Source of the DNA: Chryseobacterium sp. HSC-36S06
GTDB taxonomy: Bacteria > Bacteroidota > Bacteroidia > Flavobacteriales > Weeksellaceae
Assembly: GCF_024171485.1 (NCBI RefSeq)
Contig: NZ_JALJZX010000001.1
Span: forward strand, 620,001-684,000
Length of the DNA stretch: 64,000 nt
Direction of reading: 5' to 3'
Shown piece after piece: positions 1 to 9,328 of this stretch. The notes under the pieces were generated by a model. The model made no database searches. It worked only from the letters and a program-made list of their open reading frames with translations, and was not told the DNA's origin. The position numbers and the translations under genes were made by a program. Numbering within the stretch: the stretch's first letter is position 1; each line of letters begins with the position of its first letter.

Positions 1-1
1 T

Positions 2-61
2 GCCAAGAAAACTACAGTTAAAAAACCTGCCGCTAAAAAGCCTGTGGCAAAAAAGAAATAA
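2..61 (+). CDS. topA: C-terminal tail of a truncated gene, probably DNA topoisomerase I
   Basis: The window opens inside a reading frame whose last 19 codons encode an Ala/Lys/Pro-rich basic tail (AKK, KKPAAKK, PVAKKK) followed by TAA. Such lysine-rich tails close TopA in many Flavobacteriia and help bind DNA, but they also occur on HU- and H1-like proteins. The downstream arginase-fold gene at 3672 is, from general knowledge, often a topA neighbour in this group, which favours TopA. The catalytic domains lie outside the window, so the assignment rests on the tail and the neighbourhood only. A strong terminator follows at 83. Confidence 0.5.
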   Translation, partial: AKKTTVKKPAAKKPVAKKK

Positions 62-82
62 TTTTCAAAATACTAGAATATA

Positions 83-117
83 AGACCTGATGATTTATTC
101 ATCAGGTCTTTTTCTTT
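83..117 (+). terminator. Rho-independent terminator after the first gene
   Basis: Perfect 11-bp inverted repeat AGACCTGATGA / TCATCAGGTCT (83-93 and 99-109) with a 5-nt loop, followed by a T-rich run to about 117. It lies 22 nt after the stop codon at 61. Confidence 0.9.
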
Positions 118-334
118 TAAAACGTAACGGTCACGGCAGTGATCGCCAGAAAGTATCATTTTATAGCAATTTAGCTTTGAAGTATTATCTAATTTACAAG
201 GCATTGCATATTAATTTTTTATGAGAGAGACAAAATCTTCTGAATCGCTTTCTACGACGGTTTTTATCTCATATATAGTGACTTACATTCGGTGAAAATT
301 TTATTTCTGAAGGTTTAATTGTGAAAATTTTTAG
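118..334. other. Gene-free AT-rich intergenic stretch
   Basis: No reading frame here looks coding. A small hairpin, CGGTCAC/GTGATCG with loop GGCA, lies at 128-145. The motif GTGAAAATTTT occurs twice (about 292-303 and 321-331). Nothing else was recognised; the right end leads into the promoter at 335. Confidence 0.5.
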
Positions 335-363
335 TTTGAATGTGGATTATATTTATATATTTG
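335..363 (+). promoter_or_regulatory. Bacteroidota-type promoter for the T9SS-exported protein
   Basis: -33 element TTTG at 335-338 and -7 element TATATTTG (TAnnTTTG) at 356-363, separated by 17 nt. The expected transcription start near 370 leaves an untranslated leader of about 100 nt, long for this window. A 7-codon open frame (ATG at 426, stop at 447) lies in the leader and has no other support. Confidence 0.65.
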
Positions 364-471
364 CCTCCGCACAGATGAATTTAGGAAAAAAATACTATTA
401 GGATTAGGAAACACAAACACAAACGATGTTAAAAAAATTTACAAGTTAATCTTTGTAATATTTTTTTATCT

Positions 472-3400
472 ATGACAAGACTTCATCTGTTAGTATTTTG
501 CTTTTTAGCAAATGCTGCGTATTCGCAGTCAGCGAATTACGCTAAAGCTCCCAACAGTTACATTTACGATTTAGAATTAGCCCAGTCAAAAAATTACGGG
601 GGCATAGAAATTCCCGTTAGAAAAGCTTATGAAATGTGGTCTAATTACGAGTATTTGAAAACCAACGGCTCCTTTACTCCGATTCCTGCCGGAATTCAGT
701 CCGCTTCAATTTATTGGGAAGATGTTCCGGGACTTGTAGAAAAAGTGAGTATTTCATCTTCTTCCAATCCGGCGGATTCTAAAATCAAGGTAGCTATCAA
801 TAAAGGCAAAGGCAAGGGTAATGCTGTAATAGCCTTTAAAGTTGACGGAACCATATACTGGAGCTGGCATATTTGGGTAACCGATGATCCACAGAATGGG
901 GTAGCTTATTATCATGGTACAGAAACTGATATTGATGGAAATCTGATTAGTGTCGAATACATGGACCGGAATTTAGGCGCTGTTACCGATAGTTTTTTGG
1001 GTAACGAGTGGCAGAAATCCGGTGGTTTAATGTATGAATGGGGCAGAAAAGATCCATTTCCGCCTTTAGTTTACAAGGATGCAGATTTCTATGAAGTTTC
1101 CGGCGAAGTAGGAGTTTTGAGACATCGTCAGATCGATCCTGTAAATACGATTCCGGTGCAGGTAAGACCTTTCAATGAAATCGAAAAAAACATAAAATAT
1201 TCGGTCAACAATCCGATTACGTATATTATTAATACTGATGCTACCGGAAACTGGTTTTCGAGCAGCAGATACAAAGTTGCAGGAACAAGTCCCAATTATA
1301 TGACATGGGATTTATGGTCAGATAATGCGAAAGGCGGCAACAGCAACGGAAACAGTTCTAACGCAGCATTGAAGAAAGAAAGCCGCTCTTATGAACTGAA
1401 GTCTGAACTGGATCCATGTCCGAACGGCTGGCGTGTACCATCTTATTACGGCCGCGAAACCCAGAACAATAATTTAGCTTTCTTCGGAAAGCATGACTGG
1501 AATAATGATGATAATGTGGTCGCAAACAGACAGCTTTTTCCCACCTCTGTAAATCCAAGTCTAGACGGGACCAAGGTTTACCCAGGTTTGGGAATGGATT
1601 TCACCAATGCACAGGGAGGAGCCAGAAACTTAGGAGTTGTACCCGTTTCGGGCGGATACGTATATTATCCTAATTCAACTGCACCTAATGCGCCGGTCGG
1701 CATCACATTTCAGGACGAAAATGCCAATGGTGGTCTGTGGAGTGCTACTTATGCCTACGATGGGGCAAGAATATTTTCAATGGTCTCAGATCCTTTCAGG
1801 ACAAATACCAGCGTAGGTCTTCATGCGATTTACAATAACCAGACTAATCCTACCAAATCTGGAAATGCAGTAAAATGTATGAAAGATCCCAATCTTGCAA
1901 AAATCGGTGATTTTCCGACAGAATATTTTGCAAGTTCGAAGGAAAATTATACTGAAGGTTTAGAGAATCCTAACTCTTATGTGGTTGTAAATCAAAGCGA
2001 ATTACAGATTCCGGTGAGCAAGGCATTTTCAGTCTACAATCAGATTCTGTCTGACCAGGAAATGCTGGATGACAAAGACCTTATTGCAAACGTACTATGG
2101 ACTACCAATACAGCATTGATCGAGGAGGCGTATATTAATCATCATCCTAAAGATGCCAGAAAATCCTCAATCATTCTTAAGCTGAATCCGTCAGAAACAG
2201 GAAACGCAGTAATTTCCCTTCACAATAATAACAAAGACAATCCTGTGCTTTGGAGCTGGCATATTTGGGCGACCAACGAAGATCCTACTGTAAATGCGGT
2301 CACTTATATTACAGAAAATGAAGTTCCTACGGAATATAATTTTGTAAACGCCACTGTAAGTAAAATGCCGCCTTTAAAAACTATTTTTATGGACAGAAAT
2401 TTGGGTGCGGAAAGCAGTGATATTAACTCTGGCTTGGCTGGCGGACTCCATTACCAGTGGGGAAGAAAAGACCCTATTCCTTCATTTGCAACCATGAATA
2501 CCGACATCATTTACCTTGAATCAAAAGGACAGCAGGTATTTTGGCCCTATTTATCTTTTAAAGGTGAAACTATTAACTACATCGACCTGAACGGGAAGAA
2601 TTATGAATATGATTATACAGATTCTTATGAAGTTTACGGATCATCAAATCCTCTGCGCTCCAAGAAAATCAGCGAAAATATCCAGTATTCGATACAGAAT
2701 CCGCTAAGGTTTTTATACCACAAAGGAACGGGAGCAATCTACGATGGCGGTAACCATTATGGAAATGATTTGAAAAAAGTACGCGATTGGGTTTCCGATG
2801 AGCGTGGGGCAGCAGATAACCGATGGGGGCATGCAGACAAAAAATCACCTTTCGATCCCTGTCCTGAAGGCTGGCGTGTACCCGATGTTTCCCTAACACA
2901 TCTTTACATCGGTTCCAAAGGAAATTCACCTTGGTTCAATAGCTACAGCAATGATGCCTACGGTAAACCCGGCGTAATCCAGGACCAGTGGCACGATATC
3001 GCCAACTTTTACAAAGGTAGTTCGGCAGGAAACAACGGGTGGAAATTCGAAGATGCATCTTTTGCCATCGGGCAGTTCCCTAAAGACGGTATAAGAGGCG
3101 AGTTAGGAGGAAATAAAGTAACACTGGAAAGAACCGGAGTTTGGACCGCAGCTATGGCAGATATGAATACAGGTTTTGCACTTGCAATGCAGTTTGAAGG
3201 GAATAAAATGCAGTCCGGAACCGGGGTGTACCCACAGGCAGGCATGAACGTGAGATGTGCTAAAGATGAAAAAAGACTGCTGGGAACCCCGGTAGAAAGG
3301 AGCAGCCAGACACTTACCACGCAGCAGCCGCAGACCGTAATTCAGCAGCCTGAAAACCGAGACCTGCAGGTTTATCCTAATCCTTTTAAAGATGAATTCT

Positions 3401-3579
3401 ATGTCGCTAATCCCGATGCAGTGAGCTTCGAGATCTACGATTTCAGCGGTAAACTTATCCTTAGTGGCAAGATTAATAACCAGAAAGTATCGGCTGGAAA
3501 AATGCAGAACGGAATTTATCTCATTAAAATTGCAATGAAGGATGGATCTGCACTTACCAAAAAAATGATTAAACAATAA
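472..3579 (+). CDS. T9SS-exported protein with two FISUMP-like domains
   Basis: A secreted protein of 1035 residues and unknown function. An N-terminal signal peptide (MTRLHLLVFCFLANAAYSQS) leads into two long homologous units. Each has WSWHIW (about residues 130 and 594), MDRNLGA (about 164 and 640), a Y-WGRKDP segment, and DPCP-GWRVP (about 313 and 795), so the repeat period is roughly 470 residues. These motifs resemble the Fibrobacter succinogenes major paralogous (FISUMP) domain. The last 70 or so residues (VYPNPF, then GKLILSG, NGIYLIKI, KKMIKQ) are a type A T9SS C-terminal sorting domain, so the protein should cross the outer membrane and be cleaved or anchored at the surface. It is monocistronic, with its own promoter and terminator. 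Its ligand or role cannot be inferred. Confidence 0.88.
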   Translation: MTRLHLLVFCFLANAAYSQSANYAKAPNSYIYDLELAQSKNYGGIEIPVRKAYEMWSNYEYLKTNGSFTPIPAGIQSASIYWEDVPGLVEKVSISSSSNPADSKIKVAINKGKGKGNAVIAFKVDGTIYWSWHIWVTDDPQNGVAYYHGTETDIDGNLISVEYMDRNLGAVTDSFLGNEWQKSGGLMYEWGRKDPFPPLVYKDADFYEVSGEVGVLRHRQIDPVNTIPVQVRPFNEIEKNIKYSVNNPITYIINTDATGNWFSSSRYKVAGTSPNYMTWDLWSDNAKGGNSNGNSSNAALKKESRSYELKSELDPCPNGWRVPSYYGRETQNNNLAFFGKHDWNNDDNVVANRQLFPTSVNPSLDGTKVYPGLGMDFTNAQGGARNLGVVPVSGGYVYYPNSTAPNAPVGITFQDENANGGLWSATYAYDGARIFSMVSDPFRTNTSVGLHAIYNNQTNPTKSGNAVKCMKDPNLAKIGDFPTEYFASSKENYTEGLENPNSYVVVNQSELQIPVSKAFSVYNQILSDQEMLDDKDLIANVLWTTNTALIEEAYINHHPKDARKSSIILKLNPSETGNAVISLHNNNKDNPVLWSWHIWATNEDPTVNAVTYITENEVPTEYNFVNATVSKMPPLKTIFMDRNLGAESSDINSGLAGGLHYQWGRKDPIPSFATMNTDIIYLESKGQQVFWPYLSFKGETINYIDLNGKNYEYDYTDSYEVYGSSNPLRSKKISENIQYSIQNPLRFLYHKGTGAIYDGGNHYGNDLKKVRDWVSDERGAADNRWGHADKKSPFDPCPEGWRVPDVSLTHLYIGSKGNSPWFNSYSNDAYGKPGVIQDQWHDIANFYKGSSAGNNGWKFEDASFAIGQFPKDGIRGELGGNKVTLERTGVWTAAMADMNTGFALAMQFEGNKMQSGTGVYPQAGMNVRCAKDEKRLLGTPVERSSQTLTTQQPQTVIQQPENRDLQVYPNPFKDEFYVANPDAVSFEIYDFSGKLILSGKINNQKVSAGKMQNGIYLIKIAMKDGSALTKKMIKQ

Positions 3580-3597
3580 TTGACTAATTAATTACCC

Positions 3598-3627
3598 AAA
3601 GCACAATCTTAAGGTTGTGCTTTTTTT
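3598..3627 (+). terminator. Rho-independent terminator after the T9SS protein
   Basis: 11-bp stem AAAGCACAATC / GGTTGTGCTTT (one G-T pair) with loop TTAA, then a T run to 3627. Confidence 0.9.
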
Positions 3628-3629
3628 GT

Positions 3630-3637
3630 TACTTTTG
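3630..3637 (+). promoter_or_regulatory. -7 promoter element for the arginase-fold gene
   Basis: TACTTTTG matches TAnnTTTG, with a predicted start near 3644, 28 nt before the ATG at 3672. A -33 element would fall inside the preceding terminator and is not clear. Confidence 0.45.
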
Positions 3638-3671
3638 TTGATCTAAACCTCACATTTTTCATTATCAGACC

Positions 3672-4748
3672 ATGAACATCGAAGATATTATCATTCCGCC
3701 CCGAGAAATTAAAACTGAAAAATGGCAACTCGGCAGTGTTATATCTCACGAAATCCAGGAAAACGGCATTGTACTTATCTTCTGTTCAGACTATCGCGGA
3801 GTGAAAAATGGGGAAGCCGAAATTCTCGATTTCAGGAAAGTGAGGAATGAATTTTACAGGCTCTCCAAACTCGATTTCGAGGTGCCGTTATGTGATTTAG
3901 GCGATGTTATTTCGGGCAGGTCGCATCAGGATACGCACTACATCCTCCAGGAACTTCTATCGATGTGTCATTACAAAAACGCTGTTCCGGTAATTATCGG
4001 GGGGAGCAATGATCTGGCATTCTCACTGTTTTCAGCACTTAATTTTCATCAGAAAAATTTAAATTATACTCAAATTTCAAATATTATTTCCCTTGCTAAT
4101 GAGGCAGAAGAAATTACTGAAAAGAATTTCCTTTCAAGAATCTTAAGTTCAAAGAACTTCACCATTAAAAATTATTACCACCTGGGCTATCAGAAACATC
4201 TTAATGAAACAGACTCGGTAAAATTGATGAAAGAGGTTGAATTTGATGTGTTAAGGCTTGCAGAAATGATGAATTCTACCGAAAAAACCGAACCTTTTTT
4301 CCGGCGTGCAGATTTGGTAACAGTAAATTGCGATGCGGTAGAAAGTCTTGGCGACGGATTTTCGGTAAACCCTCAGGTGAACGGATTGAACAGACGCGAA
4401 ATCTGTGCCTACATGAAAGAAATTGGCCTAAGCGAAAACCTGAAATCAGTCGGGATATTCAACTTTAATGCACATTCAGATACATTCATCAATCACCAGT
4501 TGCTTGCGCAAATGATCTGGCATTTGATCGAGGGCATAAATATTCAGCACTCGCATCCCAAAGACCGCCAGTACGAAACCTTCTGGGTGATGATTGACGA
4601 GGAGCAGTATGCATTTAAACGCGACAGTTTTTCGGGATTGTGGTACTTTGGCGACGAGGAGAAACCGGAAAATCTTATTCCGTGCTCCCGCCTGGAATAT
4701 GAAGAGGCGAAACGCGGTCATTTAAATATCCGGTTTATGAAAAACTGA
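3672..4748 (+). CDS. Arginase/formimidoylglutamase-fold protein, metal site degenerate
   Basis: 358 residues. The overall pattern is that of the ureohydrolase (arginase, agmatinase, formimidoylglutamase) family: an IIGGSND segment at about 109-115 where active enzymes have GGDHS, VTVNCDAV at about 216-223 where they have DxDxxD, and a late NFNAHSDT segment. In the first motif the metal-binding His is Asn. The DAHxD motif is not recognisable in the following region (LANEAEE). Only one Asp remains in the DxD motif. By family knowledge this should not hold a normal Mn cluster, so it is more likely a non-catalytic or altered protein than an active formimidoylglutamase. Databases commonly label this flavobacterial group as formimidoylglutamase; no hut genes are present here. 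Confidence 0.7.
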   Translation: MNIEDIIIPPREIKTEKWQLGSVISHEIQENGIVLIFCSDYRGVKNGEAEILDFRKVRNEFYRLSKLDFEVPLCDLGDVISGRSHQDTHYILQELLSMCHYKNAVPVIIGGSNDLAFSLFSALNFHQKNLNYTQISNIISLANEAEEITEKNFLSRILSSKNFTIKNYYHLGYQKHLNETDSVKLMKEVEFDVLRLAEMMNSTEKTEPFFRRADLVTVNCDAVESLGDGFSVNPQVNGLNRREICAYMKEIGLSENLKSVGIFNFNAHSDTFINHQLLAQMIWHLIEGINIQHSHPKDRQYETFWVMIDEEQYAFKRDSFSGLWYFGDEEKPENLIPCSRLEYEEAKRGHLNIRFMKN

Positions 4749-4796
4749 TCTTTTTTAAATGACCTTAACAATTTATATTCAGGTAATTACAATCGC

Positions 4797-5648
4797 ATGA
4801 CAAGAAGAGAGCACTTAAGAAAAACGGTAAAAAACATCAAAAATCAGTTTGTAGGAGAACCGGTGCATCGGAGGCATTTTCTGGCGGCGTTTTACAACCA
4901 CTACATTTCTAAAAACCTAAGGCTGCCGGTTTTCATTAGATTTCCTAAGGCGCAGTTCAAATACCAGAATGTAACTTTAGAAACACGCCCGAATACGATT
5001 GATTTCTGGGCAACACTGGAAAGCTACGAACCGGATCTCACCCAATTTCTAACCGAATTTCTGAATGGTGAAAAGGGTACTTTCATCGATGTGGGTGCGC
5101 ACATCGGCAGGTTCAGTACGCTAATGTCAAAACAGGGCTGGAAAGTAATCTCCTTTGAACCTTTAAAAACGAATTTCAGGGCACTTGAGCATAATTTGAA
5201 GTCAAACGGAGTTTATGAAAATGCGCAGATTTTTAATGCGGGACTTGGCAATAAGACCGACAATGAGACCATTTATTTCAACAGTCTTGAACTGGGTGAA
5301 GCGTCTGTAAGCGAAAAAAATGGCGACAGCAAAGATGAGGTGAAGATTCTGCGGTTTGATGATCTTTACCAGGATTTTGAAATTGAGAATTTATGCATCG
5401 TGAAAGTTGATGTGGAAGGTTATGAGGAAGAGGTTCTGGAAGGAATGCACGAATTTGTAAGCAAGCACAAACCGCTCTTTGTCATCGAACTTTGGGCAGA
5501 AAAATCGCCTAAATTGGTTGAATTTCTGAAGTCGCAGGGTTATAAGCGGTTACATATTTTCTGGTTTGTAGAAGAAAAACACAGTCCATACATCAGCCAA
5601 ATGTACGAGAGATACAACCGCTACCAATTGAATTATGACTATGAGTAA
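4797..5648 (+). CDS. FkbM-family SAM-dependent methyltransferase
   Basis: 283 residues; first gene of the polysaccharide cluster. The SAM-binding Rossmann motif IDVGAHIGRFS lies at about residues 97-107, followed by SFEPLKTNF (acidic residue for the SAM ribose) and the family-typical KVDVEGYEEEVLEGM near 203-217. This matches Methyltransf_21 (FkbM), whose members O-methylate sugars or other small hydroxyl groups. It overlaps the next gene by 14 nt. By context it probably methylates a sugar of the exported glycan; the acceptor is unknown. No convincing promoter was found just upstream. Confidence 0.85.
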   Translation: MTRREHLRKTVKNIKNQFVGEPVHRRHFLAAFYNHYISKNLRLPVFIRFPKAQFKYQNVTLETRPNTIDFWATLESYEPDLTQFLTEFLNGEKGTFIDVGAHIGRFSTLMSKQGWKVISFEPLKTNFRALEHNLKSNGVYENAQIFNAGLGNKTDNETIYFNSLELGEASVSEKNGDSKDEVKILRFDDLYQDFEIENLCIVKVDVEGYEEEVLEGMHEFVSKHKPLFVIELWAEKSPKLVEFLKSQGYKRLHIFWFVEEKHSPYISQMYERYNRYQLNYDYE

Positions 5649-7173
5649 ATCTTTACCCGGCATTTTCTCAAATCCATTTCTGCTTATCCTGGTTACGGTA
5701 CTCATTAAGATTCCCGTGTTTTTTACGCATCATATTCAGGAAGACTCTTTCATTACCTGGCGTGTCGCAGGCAATTTGCTCAATTATGGCGTTATAGGTT
5801 TTAATGGCGAAGAAGAGCTTTCCGCTTCCACAACGCATCTGTATGTGCTGGTGTCTGCTTTTTTTCAGCTGAATTTTGGGGAATATTTTATTTATCCGCT
5901 GCTTGTTTTTAACTGCGTTCTTTTTGGAATAGGATCATGGTGGTTAGGGAAAATTCTGTTTCGGAAAGATATGCTGAACCGTGGTATTTTTGTGATTTTA
6001 CTGAATATGGTTCCGCCGGCGCTTACTGCATCCTGTCTCGGAATGGAGTATGGAATCCTGTTTTTTCTTTACAGCGGCCTTATCTATTTTGGTTTACGGA
6101 AGGGCAAAGAATGGGCATATTTCGTCTTCCCGGTACTGCTGCTTTGGACCAGAATCGATACCGTCATATTCCTGGGTGTATTTTTTGTAGCGGATCTTAT
6201 CATCAGAAAAAAACTCAATCCGGCTTTTATTCTCGGAGGAATTGTAGGGATCGCCAGTGTGGTGGCTTTTAATATGATTTATTTCGGTGAACTTGTAAAC
6301 CATACCATTACGGCTAAAAAAATTGCCTATAAAAATCTTTCCAGAAATAATAGTTTAGAGTTTCTGCTCTTCCAGTGGGCGTATTACGGCGGACTGATCA
6401 AAAAGTATTCACTTTTTACATTTTTGATATTTACCGGTTTTCTTGCCGCTCTTGGATACGGCATCTACAAAATGATAAAGGAACCGGCCCAGATTACCTT
6501 TCCTACCAAAGTTATTTTGCTGGCCATGTGTGCCTTTGCGCTGATTAAAATTACGGTTTTTGCTTTCCTGCAAGCCTATTTCGATTGGTATTACTGGCTG
6601 CCACGGGTTTTTCTGTTTGTGGTGGTTTTATATTATTTGCTTCGGTTTGTCCCTGTTAGAAAAGCAGTTCTGTTGCCATTGATCTTTACATTTTGTATAA
6701 GTTTATATGGATTCCAACTGCTGCAGTCGTGGGCAATCGGTTATATGGAGGAGACCCAGAGGATGCAGATTGCAAAAGATATTCAGAATGAAAATCCCGA
6801 CATTGGCGAGTCTATATTTTTGGAACCGGCAGGCAAAATACCGTATTATACTCATTTATACACTTATGATGAAGTAGGCCTGGTCAACAAGAAAATAACT
6901 GCTCACATGCAGAAAGATGAAAAGTACTGGTGGATGAATGCTGTAAAGGAATATAAACCCGATTATATTGTGACCATCATCTACAAACCCGGTGACGCAA
7001 AAAGTTATTACAGAATGACTGCTACTGATAAGGCTTATTTCGACTCCCATTATCAGTTTATAAAAAGCTATCCGATTGCAGAGCTTCACCAGAATGCGCC
7101 CCAAATTTTGCGCTGGATTTACGGAATCCGCCCAATTGGTCAGGATTATTACTTGTATCACTTAGCCAAATAA
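5635..7173 (+). CDS. Polytopic GT-C-type glycosyltransferase (putative)
   Basis: 512 residues, with about ten hydrophobic segments over the first 370 residues and a soluble C-terminal part. After the first membrane helix comes QEDSFITWRVAGNLL, the acidic first-loop motif typical of GT-C enzymes that take sugars from polyprenyl phosphates, followed by EELSASTTHLY, similar to the loop after it in that family. It overlaps the FkbM gene by 14 nt, which indicates translational coupling; a second ATG at 5641 is an equally possible start. It probably adds a sugar to a lipid-linked glycan at the periplasmic face. Donor and acceptor are unknown. Confidence 0.65.
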   Translation: MTMSKSLPGIFSNPFLLILVTVLIKIPVFFTHHIQEDSFITWRVAGNLLNYGVIGFNGEEELSASTTHLYVLVSAFFQLNFGEYFIYPLLVFNCVLFGIGSWWLGKILFRKDMLNRGIFVILLNMVPPALTASCLGMEYGILFFLYSGLIYFGLRKGKEWAYFVFPVLLLWTRIDTVIFLGVFFVADLIIRKKLNPAFILGGIVGIASVVAFNMIYFGELVNHTITAKKIAYKNLSRNNSLEFLLFQWAYYGGLIKKYSLFTFLIFTGFLAALGYGIYKMIKEPAQITFPTKVILLAMCAFALIKITVFAFLQAYFDWYYWLPRVFLFVVVLYYLLRFVPVRKAVLLPLIFTFCISLYGFQLLQSWAIGYMEETQRMQIAKDIQNENPDIGESIFLEPAGKIPYYTHLYTYDEVGLVNKKITAHMQKDEKYWWMNAVKEYKPDYIVTIIYKPGDAKSYYRMTATDKAYFDSHYQFIKSYPIAELHQNAPQILRWIYGIRPIGQDYYLYHLAK

Positions 7174-7185
7174 AAAGGACAGTTG

Positions 7186-8175
7186 ATGATAAAAGTTTCA
7201 GTTATTGTTCCTGTTTACAACGTTGAAAAATACCTCAGAAAATGCTTGAATTCTTTGGTGAATCAAACTTTACAGGAAATTGAGATCTTAATTGTGAACG
7301 ATGGCAGCCCGGATTCTTCACAAATAATTATTGATGAATTTGCGGCAAAATTTCCTTTAAAGATTAAATCTTTCGTCAAGGAAAACGGAGGACTGAGTGA
7401 TGCCAGGAATTTTGGTCTCGATCGCGCAACGGGAGAATTTATGGCGTTTGTCGACAGTGATGACTCGGTTTCTGAAAGTATGTTCGCTGAAATGTATGCG
7501 CTGGCCAAAAAGCACAATGCGGAAATGGTCATCTGCAATCTGCAGAAAGTTGACGCGGCGGGAAACGTAAAGCAGAAGCTTACCCAAATTCCCAATATGC
7601 CGGAACGGATTGTTCTGGAAGATCATTTTTCAGTCTTCGCGGATTTATCCTATTTCGCGTGTAACAAAATTTTCAGAAGCGATTTATTTGATGAAAAAAG
7701 ATTTAAAAATGGCATTCATTTCGAGGATATTCAACTTATTCCGCAGTTGCTTCTGAAATGTACAGTTATTGCACAGACACAAAACTATCACTATAATTAT
7801 CTTGAACGGGAAGATTCGATCACTAAAACGCACACAGAAAAAGGTTTGGATATTCTGCATGCCGTTGATGAGGTTGAAAAAGCGTTTGAAAATTCCAGAT
7901 ATTCCCAGCAGAAAAGGGAAATAAAAAACTTTAAAATTCTGGAGGGCATTTATACTTTTCTTGCCTATCTCGCTTTTGTGAAAGATGAACAAATCTATCA
8001 GAAGATGTCTCAGGAACTGAAAGTTTTCCTCCGTAAAAATAAGATTTCCACTGTAGATATATTGTTGTATCGCCGTTTCGGAAGGAATTATCTGCTATAT
8101 TTGCCATTGAAGAAAAAAATTTATTATTTGCTGTATTTCATTGGGCAGGAAAAACTGCTGCGGAAATTGGTATAG
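7186..8175 (+). CDS. Family 2 glycosyltransferase
   Basis: 329 residues from the ATG at 7186; an in-frame TTG sits directly before it at 7183. The GT-A fold is clear: VSVIVPVYNVEKYLRKCL at the N-terminus, NDGSPDSS at about 37-44, NGGLSDARNFGL near 67-78, and the DxD-type metal and nucleotide-sugar motif FVDSDDS near 88-94. The C-terminal third is basic and partly hydrophobic (KKKIYYLLYFIG), compatible with membrane association. It is the only soluble glycosyltransferase in the cluster and should act in the cytoplasm on the undecaprenyl-linked glycan. Sugar specificity cannot be read from the sequence. Confidence 0.88.
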   Translation: MIKVSVIVPVYNVEKYLRKCLNSLVNQTLQEIEILIVNDGSPDSSQIIIDEFAAKFPLKIKSFVKENGGLSDARNFGLDRATGEFMAFVDSDDSVSESMFAEMYALAKKHNAEMVICNLQKVDAAGNVKQKLTQIPNMPERIVLEDHFSVFADLSYFACNKIFRSDLFDEKRFKNGIHFEDIQLIPQLLLKCTVIAQTQNYHYNYLEREDSITKTHTEKGLDILHAVDEVEKAFENSRYSQQKREIKNFKILEGIYTFLAYLAFVKDEQIYQKMSQELKVFLRKNKISTVDILLYRRFGRNYLLYLPLKKKIYYLLYFIGQEKLLRKLV

Positions 8176-8190
8176 AACACGAATCTATTT

Positions 8191-9321
8191 ATGCCCATTC
8201 TACATCCCGTTTTTACCGTAATTTTCCTCTTTCTTGCATTTGCGAGTTACTGGGAAATTTTCCGGTTAGAGAAAAAGCAGAGTGTTTTTACGTGGGTTAC
8301 CGCCATCCTGATTATTCTTGCAATAGGTTTTAGAATAGACGTGGGAGCAGATTATCCTGTCTACAAAATGCTGTTCTCCGGATTTGCGATTTATACTACC
8401 TACGGAGATGTTCTCGATAAGGCACTTTTCCGCCCGAATTCTGAAGAGATCGAATGGATCTTCGTGCTCATCAACAAACTGGTTTTCGATTTTGGATTTC
8501 CGTTCTATATTGTAACTTTAATAATGGCTGTAATTTCGGTCTCGCTGAAATTCACGGCTATTTATAAGAATGTTGCGTTTCCTACATTGGCATTGCTGTT
8601 TTATTTTATGCCGATTATGTTTTTCGAGGATTCGGGACAGATGCGACAGGGACTGGGAATTGCGGTTTGCGTGGCTTCTTTTAAGTTCATCAAAGAACGA
8701 AATTTACTCATGTTTTTGCTGTGCATTTATATTGCCCTGGGGTTTCATAAAACGGCAATCATATTTCTACCCGCGTATTGGCTTGTGCTGATACCCATGA
8801 ACAGCAAAAGAATTTTCTGGGTTTTGGTAATTGCGCTGCTTTCGTCACCCTTCGAGCTTTACCGATTGGGTGGTGGTTTTTTTGGTTCTATTGCACCGCA
8901 GGACATTTCGGGTGCGTATACAGGTTATCTGGATGACCGGTACTATGGAACTGAGGTAGAAACCGGTCTGAATGATTTGGTGAAGATTATATTTATTGTA
9001 ATTTTAATCCGATATGATAAGAAAGGCTGCGATGAGGTCTGGTGGTACGAATATATGAGAAATCTGGCCGTATTTGGAATGGCGCTGTTCTATTTCTTCC
9101 GGTCTAATGAAATCTTTGCAGTCCGGCTTCCGGGAGCATACATGTTTTTTGTAACAATGTTCTGCCTGAGTAATTTAGTATATGCTGTGAAAGGCCGGCA
9201 AAGACAGATTCTGTATCTCGGATTTATGATGTATTTTGTAGCCATGTTTTTCTACTTTGGAAGTGGAAATGCTCACCGTGGCGGATTTACAACAGAACGG
9301 TATAAAAACGCACTTTGGTAA
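8191..9321 (+). CDS. EpsG-family O-antigen/exopolysaccharide polymerase
   Basis: 376 residues, highly hydrophobic with about ten membrane segments. The FRIDVGADYPVYKMLF segment (about 49-64), the EWIFVLINKL segment and the internal SGQMRQGLGIAV motif (about 150-161) are typical of the EpsG family, which stands in for Wzy in polymerising lipid-linked repeat units. It lies 15 nt after the GT2 gene and 7 nt before the WecA-like gene. By family knowledge it acts in the inner membrane at the periplasmic face. Confidence 0.8.
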   Translation: MPILHPVFTVIFLFLAFASYWEIFRLEKKQSVFTWVTAILIILAIGFRIDVGADYPVYKMLFSGFAIYTTYGDVLDKALFRPNSEEIEWIFVLINKLVFDFGFPFYIVTLIMAVISVSLKFTAIYKNVAFPTLALLFYFMPIMFFEDSGQMRQGLGIAVCVASFKFIKERNLLMFLLCIYIALGFHKTAIIFLPAYWLVLIPMNSKRIFWVLVIALLSSPFELYRLGGGFFGSIAPQDISGAYTGYLDDRYYGTEVETGLNDLVKIIFIVILIRYDKKGCDEVWWYEYMRNLAVFGMALFYFFRSNEIFAVRLPGAYMFFVTMFCLSNLVYAVKGRQRQILYLGFMMYFVAMFFYFGSGNAHRGGFTTERYKNALW

Positions 9322-9328
9322 ACACTAA

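Noticed and set aside
426-449. A 7-codon upstream open frame in the leader of the T9SS protein.
   Set aside because: Too short and not in a recognisable leader-peptide context; kept only as a remark.
3103-3576. A 157-residue minus-strand frame over the end of the T9SS protein.
   Set aside because: Opposite to a clearly coding frame with signal peptide and sorting domain; no recognisable motifs and odd composition.
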